NCBI GenBank assembly: GCA_016744415.1
Contig: JADGEL010000005.1
Coordinates: 124,001-188,000 of the forward strand
Source of the DNA: Flavobacteriaceae bacterium
GTDB taxonomy: Bacteria > Bacteroidota > Bacteroidia > Flavobacteriales > Flavobacteriaceae
DNA: 64,000 nt
Reading direction: 5' to 3'
Positions 18,475-29,000 of the stretch are shown here, piece by piece. The stretch's first letter is position 1. The number at the start of each line of letters is the position of its first letter. A program made the position numbers and the translations under genes. Under the pieces are notes generated by a model that did no database searches, had not been told where the DNA came from, and worked only from the letters and a program-made list of their open reading frames with translations.

Positions 18475-19728
18475 CTATCTTTTTTTTATATAAAAAATAA
18501 AAACTCCTAAAAATAATAATCCAGAAAACCACATTAAAAAAGCTGTCGCAAAAGCAACACCTTCAATTCCATATAAATTAAGTAAATAATAGCTTAAAAA
18601 TACATTTACCACCAATGTTAATATTGACACCACTAAATTAACTTTTGGCCACCCAATTGCTGACATTATATTACCTAACGGAACTCTAAACAATAAAGCT
18701 CCAGCTACTCCAACTGAAAAAATAAACATCAAATTGTTGTCATTAGAATATTGTTTTCCAAAAAGTGTAAATAATTCTTTTGAAAAAAAGAAGAAAAACA
18801 ATAGCATTGCAATTGATATCACAAAGAATATTTTTAAATAGTTAAGATAATAACTTTTAATATATCCCTTGTCAGTTTTAGACTTTTTTGCCAATAAAAC
18901 AAAGTCTGATGTCATAACAACTATGGGCAAAAACAAAAAACTGAATGGTAATATGTTTGCCACTTTATATTGTGCGACTAACTTTTCATCCATTAAAATG
19001 TTTCCAATTAATAAAATATCTACAGCATACAATAGCTGAGAGATAACATTTGCAATAGACAGCTGTAAACCATATTTTATGAGTTCTTTTACCTTAAATT
19101 CAGAAACAAATAATTTATTATAGTTTGTTAATTTCAAAGTAAAAATGTACCATATTGACACCAAAAAAGGAACCACTGCTAAACTTATTACATACCCTAT
19201 TCCGTCAAAAGAGAAAGTCAATAAAAATACCGAAATCAACAATGAAACAGTATTTGTAATTACAATTTTGGCATAGAGCGAATTTCTATTAATAAGCCTC
19301 GCATAAATTTTTACAATTCCCAACAGGTACAAACTAAAAATTTGAAAGCTCAAGATTAACAGGTATTGCAATGAGTTTTCCATTTTTTGGGTTACAAAAG
19401 GGGCAAAAAATAGTATTACAATCCATACACCAATAGAAAGAAACAACCCCTTTTTTAATGCCATATTAAAAAGAACTTTTTTTTCTTGCTGTGATTTAGA
19501 AATAGATCCATATCTAATCAACCCTTGATGAATACCCATACCTATAAAAGGCAAAATAAATGTTAAAGATGTATTTGCATAGGTAATGGCTCCATAATCG
19601 TTTTTAGTTAAAAAATGAGTGGCTATAATTACCAATAAGAATCCTACAGCTTTCTCAAGAGCTAAAGCTGTAAAAACGGCATTTCCTTTGCGTTTAAAAA
19701 AACCTAAAACAAAATCTAAAATTGTCAA
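18475..19728 (-). CDS. Wzx-type oligosaccharide flippase (MATE/MOP superfamily)
   Basis: Integral membrane exporter for lipid-linked oligosaccharides. 417 residues with about 12 hydrophobic helices and no soluble domain. The N-terminus VLGFFKRKGNAVFTALALEK followed by FLLVIIATHFLTKNDYGAIT is typical of polysaccharide biosynthesis membrane proteins. It overlaps the asparagine-synthetase-like gene by 4 nt (ATGA), so the two should be translationally coupled. Specific substrate cannot be predicted. Confidence 0.85.
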   Translation of the reverse strand: MTILDFVLGFFKRKGNAVFTALALEKAVGFLLVIIATHFLTKNDYGAITYANTSLTFILPFIGMGIHQGLIRYGSISKSQQEKKVLFNMALKKGLFLSIGVWIVILFFAPFVTQKMENSLQYLLILSFQIFSLYLLGIVKIYARLINRNSLYAKIVITNTVSLLISVFLLTFSFDGIGYVISLAVVPFLVSIWYIFTLKLTNYNKLFVSEFKVKELIKYGLQLSIANVISQLLYAVDILLIGNILMDEKLVAQYKVANILPFSFLFLPIVVMTSDFVLLAKKSKTDKGYIKSYYLNYLKIFFVISIAMLLFFFFFSKELFTLFGKQYSNDNNLMFIFSVGVAGALLFRVPLGNIMSAIGWPKVNLVVSILTLVVNVFLSYYLLNLYGIEGVAFATAFLMWFSGLLFLGVFIFYIKKR

Positions 19729-21413
19729 ACTGAGATGTTATTTTCTTTTATAAAATTTAGTACTGTAATCACTATTGCTTTTTCAAAAACATTACCTTCA
19801 AACATCTCTTTGAAATCTTTTCGTAAGCTACTATCATCAATTAATAAAATACATTCATCAAAATAGCTGTTGTAAAGTAATTGAATCTTTTCATTATTCC
19901 TATACCAAAACTCAACTGGGGTCATGCTTAATCTATTCTCCTTTTTTAATAGTCTAAAATACTCTAACTTAATTTTATTAGAATACCTACTCAAGTTTGT
20001 TTTCCAAAAATGTGTAGGTTTAAAACCTGTTCTCTCCCATTTATATTTAGTTAATTCTGGATGGTATTTATTTATCCATTCAAAATATAACTTTCCATTT
20101 TTTTTAAAATCTGGAGAAATAGATAAACATGTGTTAATAAAATCTACATCCATAAACGGAGATACTAAATAGGATTGATGATTTTCTACAGTAAATGCAC
20201 CAATATTTATCAAATTAAAAATTCGATTCTGAAGTTTCAAAGTTTCTTCTGATGCGTACTTTTTAAAAGAATCATGGCTAATTTTAACCTTATGATTAAA
20301 TTTAGTTGACATTTTTTTTAAGGAGTAGTCTTTTGGTTTATTTGATATAAACCCGCCTAGAATTGCATCACCAATTAATCCTGTATGCACCAAACCATAG
20401 TTTCCTAGATTAATTTTTTCTAGCGAATAATTTAGATGTGCAGCAGATAAATAAAATACCGTTCCTCTACCAATCTTAACATTATCTTTAATATTTTTAA
20501 AATAGTTACCTTCATCTAACGGTATAAATTGATAATTTAAATCTAAATCTTTTGATAGCTCTCTAGAGATTTGTTCATCTAAATAATTGGATTGTGAAAA
20601 ACAAAAAACATCATTTTTAAATCCCATATTATTTGCTAGCATAACATTCATTCTAGAATCTAGCCCACCACTTAATGTAGCTATATGATCATACCCATAT
20701 TCCAAATCTTTATGATATTCTAATTTTAATGCGTGCTCAAAAGAATTTTCTAATAAATCAATACCTTGTTTTTTTCTAAAAACAGAATAAGGTGTTTCGT
20801 TAAAATCTTGATACTTGTTTATAACTAATTTTAAATCGTTAAGTACAATATACTCACCAGCATTGAGCCTCGATATCCCTTGAACAAGCGTTTCATTTTC
20901 AAACATTGCTCCAAAAGTAAACATTGAGTAAACTGCATCCTTATTTAGGTCGTTATCGACTCCCATTTTCGTTTTAAAATCAACAATCTTAGAGACATCA
21001 TTAGAAATGATAAACGATTTTTTGCATTTGCTATAATAAACTGGTTTTGTTGCTGTTTGATTACAAAACACAAATAACTTTTCTGAATTTTTATCAAAAA
21101 TAAAACCAGAGAACTCCCCTTTAAAATCATTTGGCAACAAATAAGATCTTTTATGCCACAGGTGTTTAATTAGTTTAAAATAATCTGATATTCCATGGCT
21201 GTTTTTTAACTCGTTTAGATTTAAAATAACACCATCTATACCAAAGATAAAATCCTTATCTTCTTTAAACATTTTATCATTATTAAACTTAGCAAAACGG
21301 GGGTAACTAAAAGAAATTCGTTTCCTTTTCTTTTCACTCATATAGCTTAAGAAATCATCTCCACCTAATGGAAACGAAATAGAATTATCATAAATAATAT
21401 TAAAACCAAACAT
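19725..21413 (-). CDS. Asparagine-synthetase-like amidotransferase lacking the catalytic Cys
   Basis: 562-residue protein with the AsnB two-domain layout. An N-terminal class II glutamine-amidohydrolase-like domain (1-200, with FKGEFSGFIFD) precedes an ATP-pyrophosphatase domain with the P-loop SGGLDS (248-253) and GLIGDAILGG. The N-terminus is MFGF rather than the invariant MCG-, so the glutaminase nucleophile Cys2 is absent. It may use free ammonia, or it may make another amide or adenylated product on a glycan. Position between a flippase and a FemAB/GNAT protein suggests modification of a surface polysaccharide rather than asparagine supply. Confidence 0.82.
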   Translation of the reverse strand: MFGFNIIYDNSISFPLGGDDFLSYMSEKKRKRISFSYPRFAKFNNDKMFKEDKDFIFGIDGVILNLNELKNSHGISDYFKLIKHLWHKRSYLLPNDFKGEFSGFIFDKNSEKLFVFCNQTATKPVYYSKCKKSFIISNDVSKIVDFKTKMGVDNDLNKDAVYSMFTFGAMFENETLVQGISRLNAGEYIVLNDLKLVINKYQDFNETPYSVFRKKQGIDLLENSFEHALKLEYHKDLEYGYDHIATLSGGLDSRMNVMLANNMGFKNDVFCFSQSNYLDEQISRELSKDLDLNYQFIPLDEGNYFKNIKDNVKIGRGTVFYLSAAHLNYSLEKINLGNYGLVHTGLIGDAILGGFISNKPKDYSLKKMSTKFNHKVKISHDSFKKYASEETLKLQNRIFNLINIGAFTVENHQSYLVSPFMDVDFINTCLSISPDFKKNGKLYFEWINKYHPELTKYKWERTGFKPTHFWKTNLSRYSNKIKLEYFRLLKKENRLSMTPVEFWYRNNEKIQLLYNSYFDECILLIDDSSLRKDFKEMFEGNVFEKAIVITVLNFIKENNISV

Positions 21414-21441
21414 TTGCTAAATAATATATTTTATTTCTAGT

Positions 21442-22323
21442 TTAAATAATTTTTCTTTTTTGAAATAAATAATACCCTTCATTTAAAGCTCCAAAGCTTT
21501 TAAAAAAGAAAGCAATACCGCTTATCATAGATCCTTCAAAATCTAGAGTTAACATTTTGTTGGCGGATTTTTCAATAACACTATCTATAATATCAGACAT
21601 TGTATTTTGCTCTCTTCCTTTTTTTGAAACTACTGAAAATAAATATGTAATTCTTTTAGTATCTTTTAAAAAAAACGCGCCCCCTAGTAATTCTCCATTT
21701 TTATCAATAGCTTTTATAACATCAACTTTATTTTTCTCTATTAAAAAATGAATCAATTGTTCTAACTTTAAATAATCCTTTTCCTCAGTTGATACTTTAT
21801 TTTTCTTTAGCGTCTTAAATAATTTTATTAACTCAACAGCATTTTCTGTTCTAATTACTTGTGGTTTATTCTTTATCGATAATCTTTTATTTCTTCGTCT
21901 AACAGATTTATATCCATCAAACAGCTCTTCATAACTCTTATCCAAAGGTAAAATATAATTTACTTTTTCGGTTATTTCATTACCCGATATTGGGTTGCCA
22001 GAATTCAACTGAATACTAATTTTTTTAAACTTTCTTGGAATAGAACTTATAAACGCTCTAACTAATTTTTCATCAATAATATTAGGAGAAAAAACACCCA
22101 ACTGCTGTACCCAGCATGGTTTGTAAACATATTTTATAAAATATTTTTGTTGCCATGGCAAAGGCATTACGGCTTTATAGTCATTTAATATTAAAACATC
22201 CCAATTTGTCGCAACTAAATCTAAATACCATGAATATGCGTAGATTCTAGAATTGGGAGAATTGTCTAAACAAGCATTGTATTTTGCTGCATCAAGGTCG
22301 GCTCTTTTAATATATTTAATCAT
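21442..22323 (-). CDS. FemAB/GNAT-like acyltransferase
   Basis: 293 residues with the double-GNAT look of FemAB-type proteins: N-terminal region with NSRIYAYSWYLDLV, and C-terminal acetyltransferase-like strands GELLGGAFFLKDTKRITYLF followed by LDFEGSMISGIAFFFKSFGA. Related proteins transfer aminoacyl or acyl groups to envelope components. It overlaps the upstream deacetylase gene by 8 nt. In context it probably acylates or aminoacylates a glycan precursor, possibly an amino sugar freed by the deacetylase. Family call moderate; substrate inferred. Confidence 0.7.
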   Translation of the reverse strand: MIKYIKRADLDAAKYNACLDNSPNSRIYAYSWYLDLVATNWDVLILNDYKAVMPLPWQQKYFIKYVYKPCWVQQLGVFSPNIIDEKLVRAFISSIPRKFKKISIQLNSGNPISGNEITEKVNYILPLDKSYEELFDGYKSVRRRNKRLSIKNKPQVIRTENAVELIKLFKTLKKNKVSTEEKDYLKLEQLIHFLIEKNKVDVIKAIDKNGELLGGAFFLKDTKRITYLFSVVSKKGREQNTMSDIIDSVIEKSANKMLTLDFEGSMISGIAFFFKSFGALNEGYYLFQKRKII

Positions 22324-23620
22324 CGAGATCAGAAACTATTTCTTTATACATTTTACTCCAACCCTTCCATCTATCAGTTTCACTCAACGTTTCGTTATGA
22401 AACAATAAAACAAACGTGCCGCTAACAGCTTTTACTTCATCTATTAATTTCTCAATTTTTGATTTTGCCACTACAGGTACGTAATTCAAATAATCATTCA
22501 AAGTGGTGTCCATTACAGCAAACGGAACAATTTTAAGTGGTGTCTGTATTTCAAAATCTAAATCATAAAAATAAAAAGGAGTACAAGTACTTGCTCTAAA
22601 CCCATAGTGTTTTGCATAGCCCATTGAGTAATCTTCAGCTACTTCTAAATCAATTAAATATTGATAGGTTTCGGGAAGTTTAATCCGTAGATAATGCTGT
22701 CTTGTTTTTATTATAGGGATGTTTACAATTTGCTCTAATCGTTGTTTTTCTTTTTTTATTTTTTCAGCATTTTTCATTGTAAAATAAGATGGATGTAAAC
22801 CAACATCGACATAGTCAGCAATCGATTTAATCAACGATTTATACTTAGTATTTGATGAAGAAACATTAGTGTCATAAGTTGTGTAATCTCCTACTAAAAA
22901 GAAAAATATAGTTTTAATCTGATACTTTTTTGACAAAGACAAAATCATTTCATAGGTGTCGTACGGGTCTTTACTTAAGCCCAACAATACCATAACACGA
23001 GTTACTAAATTACGAAACTGAAATCGGAATAAATCTCTAAAGAATCCACCAATATTTCTGATAAACCCTTTATGTCTATATGCAAAAACATTATCAATAT
23101 CAAAAGTTGAAATAAACTCGAATTTACGTTTTCCTTGTACACAGTTAGGAAACTTCTCTTTAAACAATTCTAAAAATTTAAGTGCCCAAACATCAATCAA
23201 TGGCTTGTCTAAAAACTGATGCTTATATGCTAAACTATCTGTAGCTGTAAATCGCTCATGCACATCTTGTACATATGGCAAATATTCTTCATACCTACTT
23301 TGCAAATAAAAACTTGCCGCAAAAATATCAAACGGAATACTTGCTTTTTTCCCTGTTCCAAAAAAACAAGGCAGCTCATCCCATTGCTCTATTTTAATCT
23401 CTATATCATTGATGCCTTGTTCAAAAAGCAAGTCATGACTTTTTATAAAAAACTCATTACCCAAAGCAGCTCTTGAATAGGTGAGTTTTGGACCGCTATG
23501 AGCCACAAATTCTTCGACACTTGTTGTGAATCTAACTTGCATCTTTAAAATTCTAACAAAAAAATGCTTGCAGATATAGCTTACTCTAGGTGTTATTATA
23601 TGTGTAAATATTAGTACCAA
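22316..23620 (-). CDS. Polysaccharide deacetylase family protein
   Basis: 434 residues starting from a TTG codon as MVLIFTHIITPRVSYICKHF, a start conserved in flavobacterial relatives as I remember them. The N-terminal 130 residues are a lineage-specific domain (GPKLTYSRAALGNEFFIKSH). The C-terminal half is NodB-like: FISTFDIDN (metal Asp pair near 170), VGLHPSYFT (metal His) and RQHYLRI. No signal peptide, so it probably acts in the cytoplasm on a lipid-linked precursor. It overlaps the FemAB/GNAT gene by 8 nt and follows mltF after 1 nt. Confidence 0.82.
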   Translation of the reverse strand: MVLIFTHIITPRVSYICKHFFVRILKMQVRFTTSVEEFVAHSGPKLTYSRAALGNEFFIKSHDLLFEQGINDIEIKIEQWDELPCFFGTGKKASIPFDIFAASFYLQSRYEEYLPYVQDVHERFTATDSLAYKHQFLDKPLIDVWALKFLELFKEKFPNCVQGKRKFEFISTFDIDNVFAYRHKGFIRNIGGFFRDLFRFQFRNLVTRVMVLLGLSKDPYDTYEMILSLSKKYQIKTIFFFLVGDYTTYDTNVSSSNTKYKSLIKSIADYVDVGLHPSYFTMKNAEKIKKEKQRLEQIVNIPIIKTRQHYLRIKLPETYQYLIDLEVAEDYSMGYAKHYGFRASTCTPFYFYDLDFEIQTPLKIVPFAVMDTTLNDYLNYVPVVAKSKIEKLIDEVKAVSGTFVLLFHNETLSETDRWKGWSKMYKEIVSDLDD

Positions 23621-23621
23621 A

Positions 23622-25034
23622 TTATTCTTTTATAAAGCCTCGATAATGTGCATAACGCTCATAAATTTCCTTAACATAGGTATAAGGCTCAATACCTCTA
23701 ACATACCCATATTTAATGAATGGCTTATTGTAATTCTCTGGAGAACTTAAAGCCACAATCATCTCAGCTACATTATCATCCCATTTTAAATATTCTAATC
23801 CATTCTCTATAGCTAATTTTTGTGCGTCTAAGACATGTGTATATCCACAATTATATGATGCCATTGCAAATTTTATGCGTTGTTCTTCATCAATTATTTC
23901 ATCAAATCGATTGAATAAAACTTTTAAATATTTTGTGCCTCCAGCGAGGTTATCTTCTGGATCAAATCTATTTTTCACTCCCATCTCTTTGGCCGTTGCA
24001 GGCATCATTTGCATTAAGCCTCCAGCTCCTACCCATGATTTTGCATGAATTTCAAATTGTGATTCTTGATAAATTAAAGCTGACACCAAGCGCCAATCCC
24101 AATCTAGTTTTTCAGATTCTTTTTTAATCAAATCGTCATATTTACTAATTGAGTTTGTTTTTAAACTATAAAAATCGCTTTTTACTCTTTTTCTAAAACT
24201 TCGTTTATTTTTAAAATACTTTTTATAAATAACATTATAATCTACTGTCTTTTTAAAATCAATCAACCAAGAGTCTAATTCGCTTAAGAGCTTTGAAGAG
24301 TTTTTCCTTGCTGCCCATGCGCTTTTTTGTAATAAACCGACAGGAACTCTAACATCTAATATTGGATACGAAGCTGCCAACAAACTTGCAAGGTTTTCGT
24401 CAGAAATTGTATATTTAATTTGACCCTCAGCAACCATTTCTATAATTTCATCAGTTGTTAAAGTTCCATCTAACTTTTCAATTGTTATAGATGCGCCTAT
24501 TTCTTCAGATAAATTTTTTAAGCGTTCATAATAGGAAGTTTTTGCTCTAACAGAAATCGTTTTACCTTCTAACTCAACAACATCATGAATTAAATATTTA
24601 TCTATTTCGTGTAATTTCATTTTACGCCAATTTTCAGGTTTCCTTTGAACCAAAACTTGATGTGTTAAATAAATAGGCTCTGAAAATGCTACTTGTTGCT
24701 GTCGGTTTTTTGTAATGGTTAGGCCATGTGCCATCAAATCTACTTTACCAACAATTAAATTCGGAATTAAACTATCAATATCTGTTGCAACAACAATTTC
24801 CAATTCAACCCCCAAATGTTTAGCAAAACGACTTAACATTTCATATTCAAAACCTAAAGTTTCTCCTCTATATAAAAAATAACTTGTGCTACTGTATGAA
24901 GTTGAAACGCGTAATTTCCCATCTTTTAATATAGCCCCAAGATCTCTTTTTATAATAGGATTTGAGTGCTCTGACGTTGAACACGCCAATAAAAGAATAC
25001 TAAAAAAAAGAAGTGACCATTTCTTTAAAAACAT
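23622..25034 (-). CDS. mltF: MltF-like lytic transglycosylase with solute-binding domain
   Basis: Lipoprotein of 470 residues (lipobox LLLAC, Cys18). Residues about 30-270 form a periplasmic solute-binding protein domain (LRVSTSYSSTSYFLYRGE, GKVDLMAHGLTITKNR). Residues about 300-440 form an SLT transglycosylase domain with catalytic Glu324 in YQESQFEIHAKSW and GAGGLMQMMPATA. It cleaves peptidoglycan glycan strands, with the sensor domain likely binding muropeptides as in MltF. It lies 49 nt after radC and 1 nt before the deacetylase gene, so it may be transcribed with the glycan genes. Confidence 0.9.
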   Translation of the reverse strand: MFLKKWSLLFFSILLLACSTSEHSNPIIKRDLGAILKDGKLRVSTSYSSTSYFLYRGETLGFEYEMLSRFAKHLGVELEIVVATDIDSLIPNLIVGKVDLMAHGLTITKNRQQQVAFSEPIYLTHQVLVQRKPENWRKMKLHEIDKYLIHDVVELEGKTISVRAKTSYYERLKNLSEEIGASITIEKLDGTLTTDEIIEMVAEGQIKYTISDENLASLLAASYPILDVRVPVGLLQKSAWAARKNSSKLLSELDSWLIDFKKTVDYNVIYKKYFKNKRSFRKRVKSDFYSLKTNSISKYDDLIKKESEKLDWDWRLVSALIYQESQFEIHAKSWVGAGGLMQMMPATAKEMGVKNRFDPEDNLAGGTKYLKVLFNRFDEIIDEEQRIKFAMASYNCGYTHVLDAQKLAIENGLEYLKWDDNVAEMIVALSSPENYNKPFIKYGYVRGIEPYTYVKEIYERYAHYRGFIKE

Positions 25035-25083
25035 ATAGACTTTTTAAATTTCAGATTTTCTTATTTCCATATTTAAATAAAAA

Positions 25084-25779
25084 CTAAATTTCTCTAGAAT
25101 CTGCGAAGCTAAAATACGCTTTTTCGGTAATAATCAAATGGTCTAAAACTTTAATATCTAAAGTTGCTCCAGCCTGTTTTATTTTTTTAGTCAAATCTTT
25201 ATCTGCTTTACTTGGTTTTAATGTTCCTGAAGGGTGATTATGAGCCAATATTACCGAAGTTGCTGTTAGCTCCATTGCCTTTTTAAATAGTAAGCGGGTA
25301 TCTACCAATGTCCCCGTGATTCCGCCTTTACTCAACTGTATCTTATCTACAATAGCATTGGAATTATTGAGATATAATACCCAAAATTCTTCATGCTGCA
25401 AATCACCAAGTATAGGTTGCATAATTTCAAATACTGTTTTACTACTATTCATTTTAGGTTGCGCCAAGGCTTCTTCTAACCTACGCCTTCTTCCCAATTC
25501 TAAGGCCGTAATTATCGAAATAGCTTTGGCTTCTCCAATCCCCTTAAATTCAATTAAGTTATTGACTGACATCTTTGCCAAAGCGTTCAAATTATTTCCA
25601 ATTGATGCTAGAATTCTTTTCGACAAATCTACAGCAGATTCATCTCTACTACCTGATCCAATTAGTATTGCTACCAACTCTGCATCCGAAAGAACTGACT
25701 TCCCTTTGCTCAATAATTTTTCTCTAGGGCGGTCGTCCTCATTCCATTTCTTTATTGTGAGGTGATTTTCATTTTTCAT
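25084..25779 (-). CDS. radC: RadC family JAMM/MPN+ protein
   Basis: 231 residues. N-terminal helix-hairpin-helix region (DAELVAILIGSGS, FKGIGEAKAISI) and C-terminal JAB1/MPN+ metalloprotease-like domain with the complete JAMM set His180-x-His182-PSG and Asp193 (AHNHPSGTLKPSKAD). Linked historically to DNA repair, but the biochemical role remains unclear; full motif suggests an active metal site. A remnant of a second copy lies at 30.3 kb. Confidence 0.93.
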   Translation of the reverse strand: MKNENHLTIKKWNEDDRPREKLLSKGKSVLSDAELVAILIGSGSRDESAVDLSKRILASIGNNLNALAKMSVNNLIEFKGIGEAKAISIITALELGRRRRLEEALAQPKMNSSKTVFEIMQPILGDLQHEEFWVLYLNNSNAIVDKIQLSKGGITGTLVDTRLLFKKAMELTATSVILAHNHPSGTLKPSKADKDLTKKIKQAGATLDIKVLDHLIITEKAYFSFADSREI

Positions 25780-25943
25780 TTACAATAAATTTTAGTAAAT
25801 GTAAAAAATTAAAAGCTCATACCTATTTTGATAAGTAAACTAAATCCTAATTGTGGTATATAACATATAGTTTATAAGCTTAACTTTTGCGTCTATTATG
25901 ATATTTTGATTTTTTATCAATTTGCTTAAAACCTTTTATTGCT

Positions 25944-25992
25944 TTAAAAAATAAGTCCAAATGATTTTTTATTGAATATCATTTGAACTTAT
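25944..25992 (-). terminator. Intrinsic terminator after the metallophosphoesterase gene
   Basis: Read on the minus strand, ATAAGTTCAAATGAT pairs with ATCATTTGGACTTAT across a 12-nt loop (one G-U pair) and is followed by a T-run. It starts 44 nt after the stop of the minus-strand phosphoesterase gene. Confidence 0.8.
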
Positions 25993-26035
25993 GTTATTTA
26001 TTATCCTTTAACAAAATATAGCTTTGTAAGCTAGT

Positions 26036-29000
26036 TTAGTTTTTTATAATATGCTCAATAAAAATCCCTCTTTCTGTATAAAACTTTAAAAAGTATAACC
26101 CAGAATCTAGTGAGGTCATATTAAATTGATAGCTATCTTGTTCGTTAAAGTTTAATACTCTAATATTTCTACCTCTAACATCATATACATCTACAGTAAA
26201 TATTTTATCTTGATAACTAACAATATTTAGTATATTTTTAGTTGGGTTGGGATAAATTGAAATTCCTACAGAAAGAACATCATCAGTATTTAAAACTGCA
26301 TTATAGGAATAGGTATAATACAATCTTGGCGCATAATTTCCTTCAAAAGATTCTGCTCTTCTTTTTGCATTAACATTAGTTAGACTAGCATTTGCTCCTT
26401 CTATCTTAAATACCGTGGAATTACCTTGTTTCCAATTATTTAAATCTATTATATCCTGCAACAATACTGATAGGTTAGGTGTTTGTTGATCACCTGCAAT
26501 ATCATCATCATTCCATTCTTGAGGAGACCAAATAACAGAAGCTCCAATATATGATCTACCAGAAAGATTTGCAACTGGGTTATTTCCAAAAGGCATGGTA
26601 TTATCAGAGTTCTCAATAAAAATCTCATATTTTGCACCTGAATTAGTTGCATCCCAATCTCCATCTGCCATAAATTGTATATAAGCATTTGATATTGTAG
26701 CGCCAGGTGGTATGTTTAGATTTTGAAAGCGCAATCCTATTTTTTGGAATCCATTACCATTTTGTGAATCATAAATTAACTCTAAATCACTACTATCAAA
26801 ATAAACAGATTTATTTTCAAGTTCTTCAATATCATCTTTTCCTTCGATAATAATATTAGTATCATTTACTATAAATGAGCCAACGCTGATATAAATCAAT
26901 GTGTTCCCTGTTACACCATTACTATCAGTAGCAATTGCCTCTATTAAATATGAGCCATCAGAATATGCATTTGTAAAACTATAAGGTGCTGATGTGTCTG
27001 AGCTTGACAATGTTCCATTAACATAAAAATCTACTTTTGTGATGCCTGCTCCACTATCTAAAACATCTACATCTAAGGTAATATTAGACCCATCTATATA
27101 GCTTATCTCAGTATTTGAATTAAACTCTATTACTGGAGCAATTGCATTAAATGAATAGCTATAATATAATCTTGGTGCATAATTACCTTCAAAAGATTCT
27201 GCTCTTCTTTTTGCATTTATATCTGTTTGACTTGCACCAGCAGCTTCAATTTTAAAGACTGTATTATTTCCCTGCTGCCATGTATTTAAATTCACTATAT
27301 TTTGTAATAAAGAGGTTAGGTCTGGAGTTTGTTGATTACTTGTAATATCATCATCAGTCCAAGAAGGAGGCGCCCAATTTATTGTTGAACCTACATAATC
27401 TCTTCCGGTTAAATTAGAACTAGAATTGTTCTCAAAAGTTTCAGCATTGTTGGTGTTTTCAATATAGATATTATATTCTGCATCAGCATTTCCCCAATCA
27501 CCATCTGCCATAAACTGTATATAAGCATTTGATATAGTGGCTCCTTGTGGTATGTTTACATTCTGAAAACGTAAGCCAATTTTTTGATACCCATTGGTTG
27601 AACCATCATAAATCAATTCTAAATCACTACTATCAAAGTAAACGCTTTGGTCTTGACGCTCTTCAATATCATCATTACCAGTAATAATGGTTGCAAATTT
27701 GTTACTTGTATAGTCGCCAATATTAATAATAATTTGAGATGTTAATGAGACTCCACCACTGTTGTCTGTAGCTATTGCCTCTATAACATAATTACCATCT
27801 GCAAAAGAATTTGTAAATGAATATGGACTCAATATGTCTGTACTAGTTAGAGCTCCGTCAATATAAAAATCTACCTTAGTAACTCCATCACCTGCATCTA
27901 ACACATCTATATTAAAAGTTAAGTTTGTACCATTACTATAATTAGTTCTAGTTCCTGCCACAAATTCTATTACTGGTTTTGTTGGTAAACTTGCTGGCAA
28001 TATTGTTACAACATCACCATTTGATGGGCTCCAAACATTTAAGTTTGACGGTAAGGTAAAAGGATCATTGTCAGAATTTTCACCAACACTTGCAGCATTA
28101 TCTACATTTATTGTTCTTACTTCAATTTCAGTTTCACTTACAAAAATTAATTTAAATTGATTAAACTGCCCCATGTTTCTGGTCCAGTCCTTACCGTCAT
28201 CAGCGGCTCTTGTAGGTGCTCCCCAACAGCCCTCACCAACATATGTGGTTCCGTTAAGATCGTTTCTAATAAAACCTTGGTCATTTCCTACTCCAGAAGA
28301 TGGTTCTACCGGCCAAGTTGTTTTTACAGTATGTGTATCAGATTCCATTACCAATCTCACCCCGTTATCATAAAATAACTGAGCCCAAGCATTATACCTA
28401 TCTATTCCTTCAGACTTCCCCGAATAATGAGGGCGCATTGGCTTATGATATTGTGCGCTTTTCCATAGTACTGAACTATTTGCTACAATATCATTTTCTA
28501 ACCAAGTTAATTGGTTTCCCGAAACTGATATCTCTGAATTTAAAGTATAAATTCTAAAAAGGTCGTTACCAAAAGTTAATGCGTAATAAGCATCTGAATT
28601 TGATGTGGTATTAAATAAATTATAAATATTATTGGTGTTTTCATGGTTACCTCGGGCAGGTATGATTGGAAACATACGTCCATTACTTGCTGTTGTTAAC
28701 TGCCAATCATCCATCCAATTTTGCCATTCTGTATCTGTACTACCACTAGTCATATCTCCTCCAAAAATCACTGCATGAGCTTTTAATTTTGAAACTAATA
28801 AATTGGCTGCTTGTCTAGGCGTTCTATTGTTTCTAGAATCTCCACCAGCTATAAATGATAACCTACTTAAATCACTTGGAGCTGTTCTAAACCAAAAACG
28901 TTGGCTATTACCTTGACTATCATTAATGATAAAATAATAATTTGTATCTGGTGTTAACCCAGTTAAGTTTGCAAATTGATTCTCCATGCCTTTATATGTA

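Noticed and set aside
25316-25765. A 149-codon plus-strand frame opposite radC
   Set aside because: Antisense shadow of radC, whose motifs are intact.
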